A stretch of 64,000 nucleotides of DNA, taken from positions 164,203-228,202 of the forward strand of contig NZ_JOAG01000006.1 in assembly GCF_000725485.1 (NCBI RefSeq). Direction: 5' to 3'. Below, in pieces: positions 7,321 to 16,078 of the stretch; position 1 is the stretch's first letter; every line of letters begins with the position of its first letter. The stretch is from Nonomuraea candida. GTDB taxonomy: Bacteria; Actinomycetota; Actinomycetes; Streptosporangiales; Streptosporangiaceae. The translations under genes were made by a program, and so were the position numbers. The notes beneath the pieces were generated by a model. That model made no database searches, was not told where the DNA came from, and saw nothing but the letters and a program-made list of their open reading frames with translations.

Positions 7321-9356
7321 CCACCTTCACCTTCGGCCCGACCGGCGAAGCCGTCTACTCCCGCACCTACAGCCGCACCAAGGCTGACGGGTCCAAGGAG
7401 ACCTGGCCCGAGACCGTGAGCAGGGTCGTCAGGGGCAACATCGCCCTCATCGGTGATGGACACCGCGCCACCCCGCTCACCGAGCGCGCCGAACTGTTCA
7501 ACCTGATCCACGACATGGCGCTGCTCCCGGCAGGCCGGCACCTGTGGGCCTCGGGCGTCCGAGGCAGGCAGTACCTGTTCAACTGTCACACCAGCGGCTG
7601 GACCGACAGGTTCAGCGAGCACTTCGAGTTCAGCTTCCTTCGCCTCATGGAGGGCGGCGGCGTCGGCAGCAACTACGACTCCCGCCACCTCCTGCCGTAC
7701 GGCCTGGTCCGCCGCACCCTCGAAGTCCATATCGTGTGCGACCCCGGACACGCCGACTACGAGGCGATGAAGGCCGCGGGCTTGCTGTCGGAGCGCTACA
7801 GCCATGAGTGGGACTGGCCCATGGTGGTGGACGACAGCCGTGAAGGCTGGGCCGATGCCCTGTCCGACCTCCTGGACGCCTTCGTTCGCGAGGACACCCG
7901 CCACTTCACCCGCGTCTTCGACGTCTCCAACGTCCGCTGCGCGGGCAGCAGGTTGAAGACGTTCGGCGGAACCGCGAGCGGGCCAGCCCCGCTGGCCAAG
8001 ATGCTCCACGAGGTGGCCGGCGTGCTCAACGCCCGAGTCGGCCGGAACGTTACCGCCCTGGACGCTATGCGGATTGACCACGCTATAGCCCAGTGCGTGG
8101 TGGCCGGGGGCAACCGCCGCTCGGCCCGGATGGCGATGCTCCCCTGGGACGATCCCGAGATCTTCACCTTCCTGCGGTGCAAGGAGGCCGGCGACCACTG
8201 GACCACCAACATCAGCGTCGTCATCGACAACGACTTCATCGACGCCATTTCGGGTGAGGCCAACAAGGAGACGCAGCTCCACGCCCTGATGGTCCTGGAG
8301 GAGATCGCACGCGGCATGTTGCTCAACGGCGAGCCGGGCGTGTGGAACAGGGACCTGTCCCAGGTGGGCGAGACCGGCAAGGTGTTCGCCACCAACCCCT
8401 GCGGTGAGATCGCCCTCGAACCCTTCGAGAACTGCAACCTGGGCCACATCAACATGGCCGCCTTCGCCTACCCCGACTTCTTCGACATGGAGGAAGCCGA
8501 GAAGGCCGCCCGCCTCATAACCAGGTTCCTCATCCGCGCGACGTACGGCGACGTCAACGACCCCAACCAGGCCAAGATCCTCGCCAAGAACCGGCGTATC
8601 GGTGTCGGCCTGTTCGGCGTGCAGGAAGCGCTGGCGCTCATCGGCGAGCGCTACAGCACGGCACCCAAGCGAGCCTACATTCGGGCGATCTTCCGCAAGC
8701 TCAAGGACGTCATCCGGGACGAGGCCCGCAAGTTCTCCTTCGCCCTGCGCATCCCCGAGCCGGTCAAGGTCACGACCATCGCGCCGACCGGCAGCATCGC
8801 CAAACTGCCGGGCACGACCGAGGGCATCCACCCGATCTTCAGCCGCTACTACATCCGCCGCATCCGCTTCTCCACCATCGACCCCGACCAGATGCGCCAG
8901 GTCGAGGACTACCGCTCCCAGGGCTACAACATCGTGGACGACCCACAGGCCGCCTCCACGGTAGTCGTGGAGATCCCCACGAAGGAGGCCGTGGTCGAAC
9001 GGGTGGAGGCCGCCGGCCACTCCGGCAGCATCGTGGAGTCCGCCGACGAACTGACCCTCGATGAACTCCTGGCCTTCCAGGAGATGATCCAGACCGAGTT
9101 CGCCGACAACGCGGTCAGCTTCACCGCCAACCTCGACCCCAGCAAGTACACGGTCAACGAGGTGGCCGACCACATCTGGCGCTACAGCCGCACGCTCAAG
9201 GGCTTCACCGTCTTCCCGGAGAAGGGATTCGAGCTGGCCCCCTACGAGCGCATCACCGAGCAGGACTACCTCGACTGGGTGGCCGCCACCGGCCTGGAAG
9301 CCGTCGAGGACGGAATCGACGAGGACTGCGCCACGGGCGCATGCCCCATTCGCTGA
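7317..9356 (+). CDS. nrdJ: Adenosylcobalamin-dependent (class II) ribonucleotide reductase
   Basis: 679 aa, the size of monomeric class II reductases. Landmarks are FNCHTSG (N-terminal redox Cys), GGGVGSNY, NPCGEIALE (active-site Cys), NCNLGHIN, APTGSIAKLPGTTEGIHP and the C-terminal CATGAC pair for re-reduction. It converts ribonucleoside triphosphates to dNTPs with vitamin B12 and needs no oxygen. TTG start overlaps the previous stop. With ThyX, dCMP deaminase and a thioredoxin-like protein it gives the phage its own dNTP supply; the last could be its reductant (inference). Confidence 0.93.
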   Translation: MTTFTFGPTGEAVYSRTYSRTKADGSKETWPETVSRVVRGNIALIGDGHRATPLTERAELFNLIHDMALLPAGRHLWASGVRGRQYLFNCHTSGWTDRFSEHFEFSFLRLMEGGGVGSNYDSRHLLPYGLVRRTLEVHIVCDPGHADYEAMKAAGLLSERYSHEWDWPMVVDDSREGWADALSDLLDAFVREDTRHFTRVFDVSNVRCAGSRLKTFGGTASGPAPLAKMLHEVAGVLNARVGRNVTALDAMRIDHAIAQCVVAGGNRRSARMAMLPWDDPEIFTFLRCKEAGDHWTTNISVVIDNDFIDAISGEANKETQLHALMVLEEIARGMLLNGEPGVWNRDLSQVGETGKVFATNPCGEIALEPFENCNLGHINMAAFAYPDFFDMEEAEKAARLITRFLIRATYGDVNDPNQAKILAKNRRIGVGLFGVQEALALIGERYSTAPKRAYIRAIFRKLKDVIRDEARKFSFALRIPEPVKVTTIAPTGSIAKLPGTTEGIHPIFSRYYIRRIRFSTIDPDQMRQVEDYRSQGYNIVDDPQAASTVVVEIPTKEAVVERVEAAGHSGSIVESADELTLDELLAFQEMIQTEFADNAVSFTANLDPSKYTVNEVADHIWRYSRTLKGFTVFPEKGFELAPYERITEQDYLDWVAATGLEAVEDGIDEDCATGACPIR

Positions 9357-9363
9357 CCCAACG

Positions 9364-9380
9364 TACTGGAAGTTGGTAAC
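9364..9380 (+). promoter_or_regulatory. Start-associated repeat, copy 5
   Basis: Perfect TACTGGAAGTTGGTAAC, 3 bases before ATG 9384. Confidence 0.8.
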
Positions 9381-9383
9381 ACC

Positions 9384-9920
9384 ATGAGCACATTCGACGA
9401 AGACCCCTGGGCCACCGACGCCCCCGCCGAGGACCCCTGGGCGGCCGAGGTCACCTACGCCGACCCGCCTCGTGACGAGGCCCAGGCCACCATCCCCCCG
9501 AGCAACACCACCCCGAGCAAGGAGAGCAACACCACCGTGAGCAACAACGCCGAGGCCAAGATCGTCACCATCATCAAGTACGGCTCGGGCTTCGACGCCC
9601 CATGGACCACCTTCCACTCCGCCTCGGTCGAGGAGGCCGAGGCCACCCTCAACGAGGCCAAGGGGCTGCTGGAGCTGACGGCGAAGGTCGCCAAGTACGC
9701 CAAGACGCTCGACTCGGGCGCGTCGGCCGCAGCCCCGCGCGGCGGCAACGGCGGCGGCCAGCAGCGCCAGTCCCCGCCCCCCGGCCAGCAGGGCAAGACC
9801 TGCGCTCACGGCGAGATGAAGTACGTCACCGGCAACGGCGCGAAGGGCCCGTGGAAGGCGTACTTCTGCCCGCTCGACCGCAACGACCCCGACGCCTGCA
9901 AGGCCGTCTGGGTCAAGTAG
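9384..9920 (+). CDS. Putative ssDNA-binding-like protein upstream of DNA polymerase
   Basis: 178 aa. The acidic, low-complexity N terminus has two EDPWA repeats. The middle helix is EEAEATLNEAKGLLEL, followed by a Gly/Gln/Pro-rich linker and a C-terminal module with CAHGEMKY and YFCP that could bind a metal. The layout and position just before the polymerase suggest a DNA-binding accessory, but no OB-fold motif can be named. Confidence 0.5.
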   Translation: MSTFDEDPWATDAPAEDPWAAEVTYADPPRDEAQATIPPSNTTPSKESNTTVSNNAEAKIVTIIKYGSGFDAPWTTFHSASVEEAEATLNEAKGLLELTAKVAKYAKTLDSGASAAAPRGGNGGGQQRQSPPPGQQGKTCAHGEMKYVTGNGAKGPWKAYFCPLDRNDPDACKAVWVK

Positions 9921-9941
9921 CCCGCTTCGTCATGCTCTGAT

Positions 9942-9958
9942 ACTGGAAGGTGGTAACT
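9942..9958 (+). promoter_or_regulatory. Start-associated repeat, copy 6
   Basis: TACTGGAAGGTGGTAAC, one mismatch to consensus, directly before GTG 9960 of the DNA polymerase gene. Confidence 0.75.
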
Positions 9959-9959
9959 G

Positions 9960-11768
9960 GTGCGGGTCCACCGCATGAAGCTCGCCGGTAGGCCCGTCAC
10001 CGGCATCGTCGTCGAGTCTGAGGGGGACCTGCCCGCCTTCGCCAACTGGGCCAAGCAGCACCGGGAGTTCGGGTTCGACAACGAGACCTCCAGCCTGGAG
10101 GTCTACCGGCCCGACTTCCGGCTGCGGGTCTCTCAGTTCTCCGCAGGCGACCAGTCCTGGTTCCTGCCCGTCGAGCGGCACCCCCGCTTCGCCTGGTACG
10201 CCGCCCAGACCCTCCGGCACGCCAAGCAGCTCTACATCCACAACGCGAGCTTCGACCTCCAGGTGGCTGACCGCTGCCTGGGGGTCCCCATGGCCGAGCT
10301 GTGGCCCAAGACGATCGACACCGGGATCATCTCCCGGCTGGTCGACTCCAGGGCTCGTAAGGAAGGCGGGCCGGGTCACAAGCTGGAGGAACTGACCGAG
10401 ATCTACGTCGATCCGGTCGCGGCCAGCCAGATCAAGGGCTCAGTCGCCCAGCAGTGCAAGGAACTGAAGCTCAAGAAGGAGGCGTACTTCTCCCAGGTCT
10501 CGATCGACGACGAGATCTACCAGATGTACTCGCTCATGGACCCGGTGCTCGCCTGGGTCCTGGCCAAGACCCTCCTGCCCAAGGTGCCGGCCAGTGCCAG
10601 GCACCTGATCCCGTACGAGCACGAGATAGCCCGCATCTGCGCCGACATCAGCAAGAACGGCTTCCTGCTCGACCGGGACTACACCAGCGACCTGGCCACC
10701 CGTCTCCGCCAGGAGGAGACCTACTGGCAGATGGAGATCGAGCGGGAGGTCGAAAAGCTCGGCTTCATCGACGTCGAGGAGTTCAACCCCGGCAGCACGG
10801 ATCAGGTCTTCGAGGCGCTGGTCTACATGGGCCACCTGGAGTTCAAGCAGACTCCGAGCGGCAAGCCCCAGGTGGACGATGACCTGCTGGAGTACCTGGC
10901 CGGGAACGGCATGTACTTCGCCCGCGCCATCAAGGAGTTCCGCAAGGCGGGCAAGTGGGCGGGCACCTGGCCGGAGAGCTTCCTCGCCAACGCCGACGAG
11001 GACGGCCGCTGCCACGCCAACATCAACACCCTCCAGGCCCGCACGGGCCGGATGAGCATCACCGGCATCCCAGCACAGACCCTCCCGTCAGGCGACTGGA
11101 TGGTCAGAAGGTGCTTCCTCGCCGATGAGGGCCACGTCATGGCCAGCATCGACTACGCGGCACAAGAGCTGAGGATGGCGGCGGCGCTGTCCGGCGACGA
11201 GCGCATGTACCGCGCCTTCGAGCTGGGCGAGGACCTGCACCAGATCACCGCCGACGCCGCAGGCGTCAGCCGGGCCGTGGGCAAGATGGCCAACTTTTTG
11301 GTGTGTTACGGGGGCGGTTGGAAGGCCCTGGTCGAGCAGGCCAAGGTGCCGGAAGCCATCGCCAAGAAGACCATCGCGGGCTTCAACCAGGCGTACCCCG
11401 GCGTCGCCAAGCTGGCCAAGCAGATGACACGCCTGGCTGGCAAGCAGGGCTACATCGAGACCATCACAGGCCGCCGCCTGTACGTGGACCAGCAGCGCGC
11501 CTACAGCGCGATCAACTACGCCATCCAGAGCGCATCGCGCGACGTGACCGCTCGTGGCCTGATCAAGGCCGACAAGGCCGGACTTACTTCTTTCTTGCGA
11601 CTGCCTATCCATGACGAGGTCGTCGCCAGCCTGCCCCTGAAGCAGGCGCCCACCCTCGCCAAGGAGATCGGCGAGTGCCTTCGGACCCAGATCCGAGGCG
11701 TGGACTTCATCACCGACCCCGAAGTGGCGTCCCGTTCCTGGGGCTCGCTCTACGGGGCTGACTTCTAA
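9960..11768 (+). CDS. Family A DNA polymerase with 3'-5' exonuclease
   Basis: 602 aa. Exonuclease motifs: FDNETSS (Exo I, D-x-E), HNASFDLQ (Exo II) and YSLMD (Exo III). Polymerase motifs: TGRMSITGIPAQTLP, DYAAQELRMAAALSGDE (motif A), GKMANFLVCYGGG (O-helix region, motif B) and RLPIHDEV (motif C). No 5'-3' exonuclease domain, as usual for phage enzymes. GTG start follows a start-associated repeat. The sequence before motif C contains ACTTCTTTCTT (11586-11596), encoding LTSFLR. It replicates the phage genome. Confidence 0.93.
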   Translation: MRVHRMKLAGRPVTGIVVESEGDLPAFANWAKQHREFGFDNETSSLEVYRPDFRLRVSQFSAGDQSWFLPVERHPRFAWYAAQTLRHAKQLYIHNASFDLQVADRCLGVPMAELWPKTIDTGIISRLVDSRARKEGGPGHKLEELTEIYVDPVAASQIKGSVAQQCKELKLKKEAYFSQVSIDDEIYQMYSLMDPVLAWVLAKTLLPKVPASARHLIPYEHEIARICADISKNGFLLDRDYTSDLATRLRQEETYWQMEIEREVEKLGFIDVEEFNPGSTDQVFEALVYMGHLEFKQTPSGKPQVDDDLLEYLAGNGMYFARAIKEFRKAGKWAGTWPESFLANADEDGRCHANINTLQARTGRMSITGIPAQTLPSGDWMVRRCFLADEGHVMASIDYAAQELRMAAALSGDERMYRAFELGEDLHQITADAAGVSRAVGKMANFLVCYGGGWKALVEQAKVPEAIAKKTIAGFNQAYPGVAKLAKQMTRLAGKQGYIETITGRRLYVDQQRAYSAINYAIQSASRDVTARGLIKADKAGLTSFLRLPIHDEVVASLPLKQAPTLAKEIGECLRTQIRGVDFITDPEVASRSWGSLYGADF

Positions 11769-11780
11769 GGACCCCTCCCG

Positions 11781-12491
11781 TTGCACGTCTATCCCATCGC
11801 CTACACCCGCTTCCACGCCGACATCTTCGAGCTGAAGACCGGATTCCGCAGCGAGGCCGCGGCGACCGGTCCCGACGCTCTGGCCGAGGCCGCCGGCCGC
11901 CAGTGCTACGAAGCCTTCGAGCGCAAGAACCCCGCCACCGCGACCAACCGGGGCTACCTGGCCAACATCCTCGATCACCAGCACTACAGCGTGCTGGAGC
12001 ACGCCTCGGTCACCTTCCTCATCCGGGGCGTGTCCAGGTCCCTCCTGGCCGAGCTGACGAGGCACCGGCACCTGTCCTTCTCCGTCGAGTCCCAGCGCTA
12101 CGTGGACCAGACCGGCAACGAGCCCGTCGTCCCGCCCGCCCTGCGAGGGACCGACATGGAGGGAGACCTGCACGCCTTCCACGACCAAGCCCTCGACCTG
12201 TACGTCCAGGTACGCAACGAGCTGTCCGAGCTGGGCGTGCCCCGCAAGAAGGCCCGCGAGGCAGCCAGAGCGTTCCTGCTCAACGCCCAGCCAGTCGGCA
12301 TGGTCGTCACCGGCAACCTCCGCGCATGGCGAGAGGTGCTGACCAAGCGGCACCACGTTGCCGCTGACGCCGAGATCCAGGAGCTGGCCCACGAGCTGCT
12401 GGTCTGGCTCAAGAACATCGCGCCGCACTCCTTCCAGGACTTCGACGCAGACACCGCGATCGGCAACGAGGAGATTCGCCGTGCCGCTTAA
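11781..12491 (+). CDS. thyX: Flavin-dependent thymidylate synthase
   Basis: 236 aa. The signature [11 protein letters not shown] matches the ThyX motif RHRx7S, and [10 protein letters not shown] and QRYVDQ are typical. The enzyme makes dTMP from dUMP using FAD, NADPH and methylene-tetrahydrofolate. TTG start with AAGGA 11 bases upstream. The 3' end overlaps the secreted CAP protein gene by 11 bases. It belongs to the dNTP supply set with nrdJ and the dCMP deaminase. Confidence 0.93.
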   Translation: MHVYPIAYTRFHADIFELKTGFRSEAAATGPDALAEAAGRQCYEAFERKNPATATNRGYLANILDHQHYSVLEHASVTFLIRGVSRSLLAELTRHRHLSFSVESQRYVDQTGNEPVVPPALRGTDMEGDLHAFHDQALDLYVQVRNELSELGVPRKKAREAARAFLLNAQPVGMVVTGNLRAWREVLTKRHHVAADAEIQELAHELLVWLKNIAPHSFQDFDADTAIGNEEIRRAA

Positions 12492-13656
12492 CTTTAAGTT
12501 GGTAAGAAGGTTCGGGCTCGCCGTGAGTGCGGTGGGCCTGGCCGGCCTCACCGGAATCGGCCTGCACGTCGCCGTCAACCCGGTCAGCAACGAGGACACT
12601 TACGCGGAAGACACCTACGAAGACCCGCTGCTCGACGAGTGGGCCGGGGAGACCACCAGCACCACGCCCACCCCCAGCGCGAGCATCACCCGCACACCCA
12701 CCCCGAGCGCAAGCGCCAGCTCGACCCCCACCAGGAAGCCCACACCCACACCGCCCCGGAAAGCGACGACCACGCCCAGGCCGGCCACCACGACACCGTC
12801 CAGCTCGGCGCTGGTGACCGGCGTCATGAAGGCGTCCTACTTCTGGGATGACGGATCGGGCACGGCCGGGGACACCGGCAAGCCCGCCTCCGGGCAGGAC
12901 ATGCGCAAGGGCTGCTTCGCCAGCCCCATGTGGCCGCTCGGGACGAAGGTCACCGTCAAGGCCCGAGGCCGGACCGCCACCGGCGAAGTGTGCGACTTCG
13001 GCCCCGGCTGGCCCGCCGAGAAGGCCACCGACCCGATCCTGCTCGACCTGGACACCCACACCTTCGCCTATCTGGCCGCAGGCAAGAAGCCGAAGACCGA
13101 CTACGACGCCGGAGTGCCCGAAGGACACCTCCAGCTCACCGCCTACATAACCAAGTGGGGAACCGGCCGGTCCTACAAGGACCGCGACAAGTTCTGGCGC
13201 TCGGAGTTCTGGCTGCGCTCCAAGAGCACCCCCAAGCCGTCCGCGTCGACCAGCTCGCCGAAGCCGAGCACCGGCACGGTCGGCACCACCGCCGAGAACG
13301 AGGTCGTCCGCCTCACCAACGCCGAACGCGCTAAGGCCGGGTGCAAGCCGCTCAAGCACGACGCCAAGCTCCGGGCCGCCGCCTACGGCCACTCCAAGGA
13401 CATGGCCACCAAGGGCTACTTCGACCACGACTCGCCATCCGGCGAAGGGCCGGGGGACCGAATCCGCGGCTCCGGCTTCTCACCCATCAGCACCTGGGGC
13501 GAGAACATCGCGGCCGGTCAACGCACGGCCGCCGAAGTCGTCAACGGCTGGATGGACAGCCCAGGCCACCGCGCCAACATCCTCCAGTGCTCCTACACCC
13601 ACATCGGTGTGGGCCTCTCCTCTTACCACTGGACCCAGAACTTCGCCTCGCACTGA
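12481..13656 (+). CDS. Secreted two-domain protein: RlpA-like double-psi barrel plus CAP domain
   Basis: 391 aa from GTG 12481. Order: basic start and hydrophobic signal or anchor (residues 8-32); a Thr/Pro/Ser linker (about 55-105); a double-psi beta-barrel-like region (about 110-235: [41 protein letters not shown]); a second short linker; and a CAP/SCP domain (270-391: [51 protein letters not shown]). RlpA-like barrels bind or cut peptidoglycan and CAP domains are extracellular. It is unusual among replication genes and is a candidate lysogenic-conversion gene. Confidence 0.8.
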   Translation: MPLNFKLVRRFGLAVSAVGLAGLTGIGLHVAVNPVSNEDTYAEDTYEDPLLDEWAGETTSTTPTPSASITRTPTPSASASSTPTRKPTPTPPRKATTTPRPATTTPSSSALVTGVMKASYFWDDGSGTAGDTGKPASGQDMRKGCFASPMWPLGTKVTVKARGRTATGEVCDFGPGWPAEKATDPILLDLDTHTFAYLAAGKKPKTDYDAGVPEGHLQLTAYITKWGTGRSYKDRDKFWRSEFWLRSKSTPKPSASTSSPKPSTGTVGTTAENEVVRLTNAERAKAGCKPLKHDAKLRAAAYGHSKDMATKGYFDHDSPSGEGPGDRIRGSGFSPISTWGENIAAGQRTAAEVVNGWMDSPGHRANILQCSYTHIGVGLSSYHWTQNFASH

Positions 13657-13665
13657 AAGGACCCC

Positions 13666-14037
13666 GTGGCCACCTACAACCAGTTCCGCATCCCCGAGGT
13701 GAACTCCTACATGGCTCCCGAAATGCCCACGTATATCGGCCCCAAGGGACCTGACCACGTCCGAAAGATCGCATCCGAGATCAAAGGCCGCGTAGACGTC
13801 CTGGTCGCCGAGATCAGGGCCCAGGAGCTGGCCAAGGCCGAACAGACGTCCCGCCACGCAGAAGCCCTGCGCAACCTCACCCAGCAGGCCAACGACCGCA
13901 GCCTCGAAGGCAAGGCCGAGCGCCACCTGGACCGCTACCGCAAGAAGCGCGACCGCGCACAGAAGGCCGGCGACATCGCATCGGCCGCCCTCATGGACCA
14001 GCGCGTCCGCACCCTTGAAGCCCTCCTCGAACTCTGA
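13666..14037 (+). CDS. Hypothetical coiled-coil protein, 123 aa
   Basis: GTG start with GAAAGGA upstream. Residues 30-123 are predicted helical and highly charged (EIRAQELAKAEQTSRHAEAL, RYRKKRDRAQKAGD, RVRTLEALLEL). Cytoplasmic by composition. Function unknown. Confidence 0.6.
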   Translation: MATYNQFRIPEVNSYMAPEMPTYIGPKGPDHVRKIASEIKGRVDVLVAEIRAQELAKAEQTSRHAEALRNLTQQANDRSLEGKAERHLDRYRKKRDRAQKAGDIASAALMDQRVRTLEALLEL

Positions 14038-14048
14038 AAGGCGCCCGC

Positions 14049-14162
14049 ATGGAGAAAGCCATCCAAGCCGTCCTCATCGGCTTCATGACCATCCTCGGCA
14101 TCTTCATCCTGGGGGCCATCGGCCTCGGAGTGCTGGCCCTGGCCAGCGTGGTGCTCGGATGA
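14049..14162 (+). CDS. Single-span membrane protein, 37 aa
   Basis: ATG start with GAAAGG 8 bases upstream. After MEKAIQA nearly the whole chain is one hydrophobic segment (VLIGFMTILGIFILGAIGLG). The 3' end overlaps the next start by 4 bases (ATGA). Function unknown. Confidence 0.55.
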   Translation: MEKAIQAVLIGFMTILGIFILGAIGLGVLALASVVLG

Positions 14163-14380
14163 ACCTGTACTTCTTCAGCCCGAGCTGCGGGCCCTGCAAG
14201 CGGATCACCCCCAAGGTAGACCTCGCCATCAAGGCCGGCATCCCCATCCGGAAGGTGAACGTCGCCGAGGAGACGGGCCGCTACCTGGCGGCCGTTTTCG
14301 GCGTCAACGCCACGCCGGCCTATGTCGAGTTCGGAACCACCAAGGTCCTCACCGGCTTGGAAGTCTGGCAGGAGTTCTGA
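14159..14380 (+). CDS. Thioredoxin/glutaredoxin-like protein with CGPC
   Basis: 73 aa. The N-terminal strand NLYFFSPS is followed by the redox motif CGPC and KRITPKVDLAIKAG; later come the cis-Pro region NATPAYVEF and the TKVLTGLEVWQEF ending. This is a minimal thioredoxin fold. It could reduce the phage class II ribonucleotide reductase (inference from linkage). The ATG overlaps the upstream stop as ATGA. Confidence 0.78.
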   Translation: MNLYFFSPSCGPCKRITPKVDLAIKAGIPIRKVNVAEETGRYLAAVFGVNATPAYVEFGTTKVLTGLEVWQEF

Positions 14381-14604
14381 TGAGAGGTGCCCACGGCAGC
14401 ATCCACCGACGCGCCAGCGTCGAAGGGGCCTACCACGACTTCGAGCAGGAACACGTAGTAGTGCTCCGCACCACCCACCACGTTCACGGCACCACCAGCC
14501 ACCACGTCACCCCCCTCAGCATCGAAGCCGCCATCAGGCTCCACATCGAGCTGGGAGACCTCCTCGCCGACACGATGTGGGACGACCCGGAGCCGCCGTT
14601 CTGA
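14380..14604 (+). CDS. His-rich hypothetical protein, 74 aa
   Basis: TGATG overlap with the thioredoxin-like gene. The centre is histidine-rich (TTHHVHGTTSHHVTP), suggesting possible metal binding, followed by an amphipathic helix IEAAIRLHIELGDLLAD. No known family. Confidence 0.55.
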   Translation: MRGAHGSIHRRASVEGAYHDFEQEHVVVLRTTHHVHGTTSHHVTPLSIEAAIRLHIELGDLLADTMWDDPEPPF

Positions 14605-14678
14605 CCACAGAGCACTGGATCGTCCTCGTCACCTTCGTGGTGATGCTCATCGTCTTCATCGCCGGAATGAACCTGTGA
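14601..14678 (+). CDS. Tiny membrane protein, 25 aa, probable CTG start
   Basis: The frame has no ATG, GTG or TTG at its 5' end; it begins with CTG overlapping the preceding TGA (CTGA), in the same geometry as the ATGA and GTGA overlaps nearby. The product is one hydrophobic segment (WIVLVTFVVMLIVFIAG). The start codon assignment is an inference. Confidence 0.4.
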   Translation: MTTEHWIVLVTFVVMLIVFIAGMNL

Positions 14679-14770
14679 CACCACGCGAGCTGGCAGCCAC
14701 CTTCGGGTGGCTGTCCCTCTTCCTGACCATCGCCCACGCCGTGGGCCTGCCCACCCTGGAGATCTTCTGA
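14675..14770 (+). CDS. Tiny membrane protein, 31 aa
   Basis: GTGA overlap with the previous stop. The product has one moderately hydrophobic segment (WLSLFLTIAHAVGLPTL). It is the last of a run of very small membrane ORFs before the dCMP deaminase. Confidence 0.45.
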   Translation: MTPRELAATFGWLSLFLTIAHAVGLPTLEIF

Positions 14771-15246
14771 ACGACTACGAGGAGGTCCACACCCTCAGTG
14801 ACCCCTACCCCCGCCCCGTCTACACCGGCCGCGACCGGCCCGACTGGGACACCTACTTCCTCCTCATCGCTGACGCCGTCGCACTACGAGGCGATTGTGA
14901 GAGAGACCGTGTCGGAGCTGTGCTCGTCAGCCGGGATCGACGCATCGTCAGTACTGGGTACAACGGGGTCCGCAGCGGCCTTCCTGGCTGTATCGAGCGC
15001 CCCTGCGATCGCGTTTCAAAGGCGCTACGAGGAGAGGAGATCTGCCCTGGCTACAGCGATTGCCGCAGCACTCACGCTGAGGCCAACGTCCTTCTCTACG
15101 CCGACTGGAGCGCCTGCCAAGACGCCCGCCTCTACACCAGCCGGCAACCCTGCACGAGCTGCCTGAAACTCATCCGAGCCGCAGGAATCCGCCTCGTCGT
15201 CTACCCCGGCGAACGCGCCGGCTACCCGAGCTACATGAGCCTTTAG
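14767..15246 (+). CDS. dCMP deaminase, probable CTG start
   Basis: 159 aa from CTG 14767, which overlaps the previous TGA. Zinc-binding motifs are HAEANVL (His and catalytic Glu) and PCTSC (two Cys), with RDRVGAVLVS and YNGVRSGLPGC typical of the family. The enzyme makes dUMP, the ThyX substrate, from dCMP. No ATG, GTG or TTG lies between the upstream overlap and the conserved region; a GTG at 14707 would add 20 unlikely residues. This is the last gene of the left rightward operon. Confidence 0.85.
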   Translation: MNDYEEVHTLSDPYPRPVYTGRDRPDWDTYFLLIADAVALRGDCERDRVGAVLVSRDRRIVSTGYNGVRSGLPGCIERPCDRVSKALRGEEICPGYSDCRSTHAEANVLLYADWSACQDARLYTSRQPCTSCLKLIRAAGIRLVVYPGERAGYPSYMSL

Positions 15247-15248
15247 GC

Positions 15249-15527
15249 CTACATCGGCGTAACGCGGGGAGGTGGAGCAGGGGGAGCCGCCCAGCGCTCC
15301 GCCTCCCGATCCCACACCTGCGCAAGGACAGCCTCGCACTCGACCGCACGCGGCAGTTCGTGGTCATACCGAGCGACCAGCGCCACATCCACCAGCCGCC
15401 AGCGCTCCTCCTTCTTCTCGATGAGCAGCCCAGGAGCCGGGAGTTCATCTAGCGGGAACTCGATCACCGTGGAACTCCCGCTCCGCACAGCCACCCGATA
15501 GCGCACTTCCCGCGTCTCGTCGTCCAC
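15249..15527 (-). CDS. Hypothetical protein, 92 aa
   Basis: GTG start with AGGGGGA upstream. Its stop lies 2 bases from the stop of the + strand deaminase gene, so the two operons converge here. The product has beta-like charged segments (YRVAVRSGSSTVIEFPLDEL) and a Pro-rich tail. It is the most distal gene of the leftward regulatory block. Confidence 0.5.
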   Translation of the reverse strand: MDDETREVRYRVAVRSGSSTVIEFPLDELPAPGLLIEKKEERWRLVDVALVARYDHELPRAVECEAVLAQVWDREAERWAAPPAPPPRVTPM

Positions 15528-15547
15528 GCCACCATCATCCCCCTGCG

Positions 15548-15597
15548 CCCCGCCCTGGACCCCCTCGGTCCACGGGCGGGGCTTCTTTCTTTTTTCT
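15548..15597 (+). terminator. Strong hairpin with T-rich tail ending the left rightward operon
   Basis: Stem CCCCGCCCTGGACC / GGTCCAcGGGCGGGG with a 5-base loop, followed by CTTCTTTCTTTTTTCT. In + orientation this is an intrinsic terminator for the left-arm operon. It lies antisense between two - strand genes. Confidence 0.75.
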
Positions 15598-16003
15598 ACA
15601 GACCACCTCCACTCTCTGACCGGGTCAGCGGGCACGGATTGCTCACGTGCCGGTTGGGGCAGCAGATCATCCCCACGGTGATGAAGCGGCCCCCGGCCAG
15701 CCATTCGCCCCACTGCACATCGACACCGCGTGGCAACAGATCGGCCGCCAGCTCCACACGGGTCTCCAACGGGATCTGGCTCCCTACCGCTCCGTGCCGA
15801 TCAAACGTCTGGGACATCCACTCGACGGCCTTGGCCGCGTCATCGAATGTCTCGGCGATCCGCGACGCAGGTTTCGCCAGCCACAAACCCGTCCGCATCG
15901 GCGGCAGGGCCGAAGTGCGAAAGTCCGGCGAGGTAGGCCGGCGTTCACCCTCGCGCGCCAGGTCCGCCCCGTTACCGAGCCACGTGTAAGCGTGCCAGTG
16001 CAT
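15596..16003 (-). CDS. Hypothetical protein, 135 aa
   Basis: ATG start with GGGGAACG upstream and a CGACTGTACGGGG element 9 bases before the ATG. The C-terminal half reads VQWGEWLAGGRFITVGMICCP, ending CPLTRSESGGGL. Such proteins often lie near actinobacterial DUF397/XRE loci, but no function is known. Confidence 0.55.
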   Translation of the reverse strand: MHWHAYTWLGNGADLAREGERRPTSPDFRTSALPPMRTGLWLAKPASRIAETFDDAAKAVEWMSQTFDRHGAVGSQIPLETRVELAADLLPRGVDVQWGEWLAGGRFITVGMICCPNRHVSNPCPLTRSESGGGL

Positions 16004-16026
16004 CGTTCCCCGTACAGTCGAAGGGG

Positions 16027-16063
16027 ACGGCCCCCTGCCTGATTAGGGCGGGCAGGGAGCCGT
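16027..16063. terminator. Bidirectional hairpin upstream of the 135-aa gene
   Basis: ACGGCCCCCTGCC / GGCAGGGAGCCGT (12 of 13 paired) with an 11-base loop, between the start of the 135-aa gene and the stop of the DUF397 gene. Confidence 0.6.
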
Positions 16064-16078
16064 CATTGTGTTGGTGAA

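Noticed and set aside
6996..9809. A 937-codon open frame on the - strand opposite the ribonucleotide reductase
   Set aside because: Product is antisense of nrdJ and adjacent genes; no motif, no ribosome site, typical high-GC shadow frame.
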